From: Polytrichum commune
Taxonomy: Eukaryota > Streptophyta > Polytrichopsida > Polytrichales > Polytrichaceae
Direction of reading: 5' to 3'
Assembly (NCBI GenBank): GCA_950295325.1
Contig: OX485809.1
Location: 18,354,001-18,418,000, forward strand
DNA length: 64,000 nt
Below, piece by piece: positions 58,772-64,000 of the stretch. Under the pieces are notes generated by a model. That model did no database searches and was not told the origin of the DNA. It saw nothing but the letters and a program-made list of their open reading frames with translations. Position 1 is the first letter of the stretch. The number at the start of each line of letters is the position of its first letter. The position numbers and the translations under genes were made by a program.

Positions 58772-61735
58772 ATGTGATGATTTTTGAATCTATACAGCTT
58801 GGCATCTCCAAAGAAAGTACAAAGGACTTTCAACATTGGCAGGGGGAGAACAACACCTGAGGAAAAAATGGCAGACTTGTTCCTCCAACTTACCTAGGCT
58901 GAATATTCTTATGGCAATGCCGTGGCCTCATGGGGCTTGACTTATGCCGGACCAACCACCAAAAATAACGGATTACCATTGCCCAACCTCTTGCTCATAC
59001 TACTAGAGAGGTTTCTAGAAGCTAACCCTTTAATGGCCTAAGCATCCCGAAATGGAACTCCCAATCTAAGATGATGTGATATTGCTCAAGAATAAACATT
59101 CTATGCATTTGTCTTTTTTTCATAACATTCTTCAGCCCCGTAGGTTTGCTTGGTGGTGCCAACACCTAACAGAAGAAATTATGGTGCGCCTTGCACATTG
59201 TTCATATACATGCAACTTATCATTACGAGTTTCAAGCTTGTTAGACTTTAGGCAAGCTTTGTAAGTTGTAATGAGGTTTAGTATATGGGCTTGAACATGG
59301 TTGTCTAGCTGGTACAAGTATTGCCACATGAGCCTAACCAATTAGTTCACTTGCCTGAAATTAGATGTCGGTTGCTTGACATCGGTGGGGTCAGGCTCCC
59401 GATCTAATCTTGACAAGTGCACATTGACATTGTTATGAAGAATGTTATCTCATTACATAACATTTCTGATGGTTTTATCACATGCTCCCTTTTTAAATGG
59501 AGACAAGTGGGCCATAGTTTATCCCTACCATGGAAAATTCATCTTTGTCATAAAATCTTAGTGACTTGATTACCATATTTGCATAATAAATCACTCTATA
59601 TATACAACAATGAGTTGTGGACATACATATATGTTACTGATACCTAGGTATGCAATCCCCTTCTATATGGGGCACCCTACTAGCCTGCAATGAATCCGGC
59701 ATAAATTATTCTTGTAGATGTCAACTTTGAACGAGAGAGAGAAAAAAACCACTAGTGTTGGCGTAAATGAGGGATGCGTCACCTTGATCATAGTCATAAG
59801 CTCATATCTGAACCCATAACAAGTTTACTAAGCAAGACTTTAGGACGAATGCAACTTTTGAATGAAATATGCCAGAATCCTACTCTATTGTGCAACTCAT
59901 GATAATTTTTTGTGTGCTGAACACCACTGGTTAAGGGCTCAAATGGCACACAAGCATGTTGGCCACTTCAGTTTGTGGAATGATTTATAATTAAAATGTG
60001 GGCCGGTAAGTAATTGGAGGAGGAAAATGGCCTAGCTATAGGTCTGCCCTTTCTGAATTGAGTAGTATTCATGTTGAGTACTATCACTTTTGCAAGGGTG
60101 GCCCAACATAAAAGGGGTATAATTCTCTTCAAATTCCCAAGATTCTCAACACTAGAGGTGCAACACCCTAATGTTGGGTAATGCTATGTAAGTTGTATTG
60201 TGAAAATCAAAAATTTGTAATCCATTTCCATGTAGTTTTGTTCTGGTAACCCATGCCTGGATCAATCCAATTGTCAATGTTGTTTGTAAGCTCGTGAACG
60301 ATACCCATGTTGAGTACACTCAAAATGCTTGACTCCACAATGCATAGATAAACATTATGAGTCATGTTAAGTGACGACTCGCCTACAAAAACATGCTTGA
60401 TCGTATATAGTTGTAATTAAGATGAGATTTCAATGTTGTTACTTCTAACATCATTGTGGGAGGACCAATTTAAAGTGTTTTTGTACATGACATCTAAATG
60501 TATGGATGTGAGCCTCTGTTGGTGAGTCACAATATTCGTTTTCTGTGATCATTCTCAAGAAACCCATGAAGTATTATTTTATAAAACATCTTAGAAAATG
60601 CTTTGCCTCTTAAGGATTCTCTTGAGATGTGAGGCTTATTAGTCATGAAAACTTAGAACGTGACAATTTGAATGACTTGCAACAAGTATTAAAATCCTAT
60701 TTGGTTTGAGGTACATGTATGAGAATATTAAAATGTTCACTTAGATAAAGTGAATGCTCATTTATTGGATTTAGGTGAAAGGAAACCCGGATTCTACTTG
60801 TAGTGCGAACAATGTTGAGTTTATCTTTAATGGTTTACAACCCATTAAACAAATGAGTTTAAATATAGTCATATGTGACATGATGATTAGATAATTGTGA
60901 TATACATACATATATATGTGAGTCTAGATCATTTATACGAGTTCAAATTCTGCTTATGATTCATTATACATATATGTATGCTCTGATTAAAACAATGCTT
61001 GTGACAAATCACTCAATTTTATGTAGGAACAATCTTGACATAAATAAAAATAACGCCAATATACATGCACCGACATGAATGTGAGCCTGCTAGCCATATG
61101 TTGATCACGGTCAACCATGATGCGACATAGGGTGTTATGCCTCCTTTGGAACAATTTTGACACTTTTAGCTAAAAGTATAAAAAATACATCACTTGCAGT
61201 GAGGGTCTCACTTGAGCGTTAAGATGCCATTCAAGGGTGTTGAGTTCCGTTATGCAATAAATATCCACTCAACAGGCGCACACCTTTGAGCACGTGTCAT
61301 ACGCCTAACTCGTAAAGTACATAATGAGCTTCCATTACATGTTTCCTTACAAGTACGTTTTGTATTGTTTTTGGGTAATGGAACCTACCTTGGGTAGGTG
61401 TCTCCTTCGGGGTGCAATCGGTGAATATATGCTAACCTTACCTTGTCTTTAGAATACAAGATTTGCATGGCACAACGATACATGGCAACTATTGAGGCCA
61501 TGTGGTTTCAAAGGACCTTGACAATAATTATATTAATACAACATGTCAACATGGCGTGGAGTGTGGTTTTGAGAATCTCTTCATCTTATCGAACATTGTT
61601 TGAACAGGTGGGTGGGTTTGTATGTTTCAAAAGATCTTCGGCTGCATGACTGGTTAGTGGCAACCAATGCTAAAGTTGGGGCTAGCATTCATGCCACACT
61701 GATGTATATCTATATTATTTCATAAATAATTACTT
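58772..61735. other. Gene-free intergenic sequence
   Basis: No supported gene. About 61040-61105 repeats a ~65-bp segment present at 17690-17765 ('gacatgaatgtgagcc'). The minus frame 59341-59132 is unrecognised. Confidence 0.35.
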
Positions 61736-61739
61736 TTGG

Positions 61740-62345
61740 TAGGCATAAGTTATATTTAATTATATTTAATTAGGCTTAATCAAGTTCACGTAAAACTTGT
61801 AGAAACTTAGGCCTTGCGCTCATTTATCTCCAATTGGGCCTTAAATTTAATCATGATTAATTATTTTGAATGCGTATGAATACTTGTGTAAGTAGAAGGA
61901 AGTAACTAAACTATTATAAAATTATCAAACTACAAATAGAAAACTAATATAAGTTTCATTTTATAATGATAAAGACCCTTTCAAATGTTAAGTTACATAA
62001 ATTATAAGGTCCTCAAAGCTAATGGGGATTTTGTAATATTTTTTGACTTCCAAGTTAATTAGATGTTTTATTGATGGTTTCACTTTGGGAATGAAATCCC
62101 CGTCAATTGCTTATTTACTAGGGGCAAGTGGACATATATATTGGTTACTAGACCTTGAAGGTGAAGTGCACTCTATATGGGGTTTTGTGGACAAATGGCC
62201 TTCAAGAATGCAAAGGCAATGTTTTTGGGAAGTTGGGTGGGGTGGGCAACAATTTTCAATCAAAATAATTATAATATAATATAATATAATATAAAATCGA
62301 CAAGGATATTGGAACGCAGACCTTAGCCCTGACACCCCCTAAAAG
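61740..62345. repeat. Dispersed repeat with nested SINE-like copy
   Basis: Counterpart of 39360-40010. About 61860-62130 matches the larger repeat. From about 62150 the inverse SINE-like end 'gaccttgaaggtgaagtgca' follows, after an atatatat stretch. An ATAAT-type microsatellite lies at about 62268-62293. The frame 62043-62279 is fortuitous. Confidence 0.5.
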
Positions 62346-62563
62346 TCGTACAGATATGATAGGGTCATGGCTTAGTAGAGCAGGGCCTATGGTGTTTGCT
62401 ATGAGCTCTAGCCTCAACCCCATGATAAGGAGTGATAGGGATAAATGTTACTTCGAATATTGTTAACCTTTATTTGTGCAGTTGCACCGCCAATTTACTT
62501 TAAGCATTGTAGGCATGAAGTTCTAGTTTTTGACATGGGCTGCCCAAAAGCCTACCATCCTTA

Positions 62564-63081
62564 TGCCCCCTTCCCACCTTACTTTAGCCAAGACTAAAAG
62601 TTCTAACAACCTGGCCTTCACACCATCGACATTATCTATTGCTGAGCCTAGTTGGCAAATGATGTGGCATGGTTTAAAAGTGGAGGTTTTAAGCCTAAAA
62701 AACTGACACTCCCATCGGTACCTAAACATGAGGCAACAATATAGGACCTTTAAAAGTGTTGCCTCCTACCCTTGTGATTGGTTGCTTTTTAGTCTTAGCT
62801 ATGAGGGCACGAGGAGCTCCATTAACAAAAACCAATGGTAAGATAGGTGAGTAGTAAGGCATTTGGGGATGGGACAAAAACTACCCAACATTCCTTGCTT
62901 GGTAGATAAAACCATGAACATGTGGAAAAGCTAGTTAACTAAAACCTACGTCAAAATATCCGGAGCAAGTTCTTGTAGGTGCATTGGGATAACCAAATAA
63001 CCTCTGCTATAACCGAAGGAGCTTTACCCGGATTTTAGGAAATACTTTTAGTCTTAGCTAAAGTCAAGTGGGAAGGAGGCA
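62564..63081. mobile_element. Tourist-like MITE, TGCCCCCTTCCCACC family, copy 3
   Basis: 518 bp with perfect TTA duplications (62561-62563 and 63082-63084), termini TGCCCCCTTCCCACCTTAC and GTCAAGTGGGAAGGAGGCA, same orientation as 8325-8845. Slightly more diverged at the ends than the other two. Confidence 0.85.
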
Positions 63082-63111
63082 TTAGTTTGGGCAACTAACT
63101 TCAACCAAATA

Positions 63112-63500
63112 TTGTATTTAGCATCATATGGTATTTTATGTCATTGTGGTACTTTTCTAATGACACTTCTTATGAATTAGTTTAAAAGTATTGTCAACCT
63201 GATTAAACTTTAGTACATCCAAATGCCAATCATCGAACAACATTTGGTATGTTCAGCATCCTAACATTTTTGCAATGAAATATTGTCATGGATGATTGAA
63301 ATTTAGATGAAAAATGACGTATGAAGTGACAGTTTTTGCAAAACTGTAAATCTATAATGCCCAATTTCTTTCACAAGAAATGACAAATACATGACATTAG
63401 TTTGCATTTAGTGACGGTGACACTACAAAAGCAGTTTACAGTTGGTATTGAGCAAGTATTGACAACTGGCGTCGGTGACACTAAATACAATATTTATGGT
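63112..63500. repeat. Dispersed repeat shared with 21780-22150
   Basis: The phrase 'tgtcatggatgattgaaatt' and the flanking order 'catccaaatgccaat', 'aatgacaaat', 'ggtattgagcaag' are common to both. It ends at 'gtgacactaaatacaatat', the palindromic motif seen elsewhere in the window. Confidence 0.55.
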
Positions 63501-63782
63501 AGTCTAGTTAAGTCCTGAAAATTTTGACCCCTGCCTAATATGAGTTGTTTAATATTGGTTATAACTAATCAAATTTTTTGTTTTGACATCAAGATGATGT
63601 CCACTATGTTTTGGACGTAACTGAGAGCATTAAAAAGCAGGCATCGATTGATGTTTGCCAAGTAAGAAGAATCATTCCTCACCCATAAAATAAAAGTTAA
63701 AGTAAACCCAATATCCAAAAGAGACCTAAAAGACTACATACTTCGAAAGTTAATGGAGATGTGTTGCAAGAGCATACTACAC

Positions 63783-64000
63783 TAGTGTCTGGGGAGATTT
63801 GGGCATAATTGGTCAAAATCCTAGTGTTTCCAAGTTCAAAGAGTTACATGTTGTGATATTCCGGTTTTTCTTTGATGATTTAAGGTATATTCCATAGATT
63901 CATCTAAATGATCGATAACCTTCTTGAATTCAGGAACTTCAATCGGTTATTCCTCAAACTCAACCTGTTCATCTGTAACTAGCGGTCAGTTCTCCCTGTT
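63783..64000. repeat. Foldback family, right-half fragment at window end
   Basis: It runs from 'agtgtctggggagatttggg' through 'aggtatattccatagattc' to 'cggtcagttctccctgtt', matching the right arm of 7810-8298. The end is cut by the window border. Confidence 0.6.

Overview
The window is nuclear DNA of a land plant. Two spliced genes with plant-type GT-AG introns sit in about 10 kb (roughly 25.6-35.5 kb). The other ~80% is decayed transposable elements and dispersed repeats. The evidence for a plant is a tonoplast dicarboxylate transporter (SLC13/DASS family), a plant-specific single-LysM protein, a Ty1/copia retrotransposon, PIF/Harbinger remnants and Tourist-like MITEs. The lineage cannot be fixed from the sequence. 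Tc1-like (DD34E) transposase relics beside plant genes are unusual and hint at a less studied, perhaps non-flowering, plant; that is a guess.

Layout. 0-10.3 kb: MITEs with TTA/TAA target duplications, a 1.25-kb GAGCATC-ended element and a foldback family that has become a tandem array. 10.9-11.9 kb: a Tc1-like transposase pseudogene. 13.6-15.0 kb: a foldback element with TG..CA ends. 16.4-19.1 kb: a second, broken Tc1/mariner transposase with a SINE close by, then a TA-flanked MITE. 20-23.5 kb: dispersed repeats. 25.65-30.22 kb (+): the TDT gene, five exons, 593 aa predicted. 33.03-35.52 kb (-): the LysM gene, four exons, about 401 aa. The two genes converge on about 2.8 kb of unrepeated sequence. 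36.8-37.4 kb: a foldback MITE upstream of the LysM gene. 38-45.9 kb: SINEs, MITEs and a recent 414-bp tandem duplication. 46.45-51.0 kb (-): a dead copia element split by a 1.57-kb insertion with LTR-like ends. 53.5-58.8 kb: a Harbinger transposase pseudogene (+) and a Myb/SANT Harbinger-type accessory ORF (-). 59-64 kb: repeats, a MITE and half a foldback copy.

The two host genes show no functional link. TDT should carry malate and other dicarboxylates across the vacuolar membrane. The LysM protein has no signal peptide and no established role. The repeats make one coherent story: many non-autonomous elements have TTA/TAA duplications as Harbinger transposase makes, and a relic of such a transposase is present. 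I saw no operon-like, CRISPR-like or otherwise clearly new cellular system. The most unusual items are the TGTGAGCCC-ended elements and the Tc1-like relics. All boundaries were read by eye.
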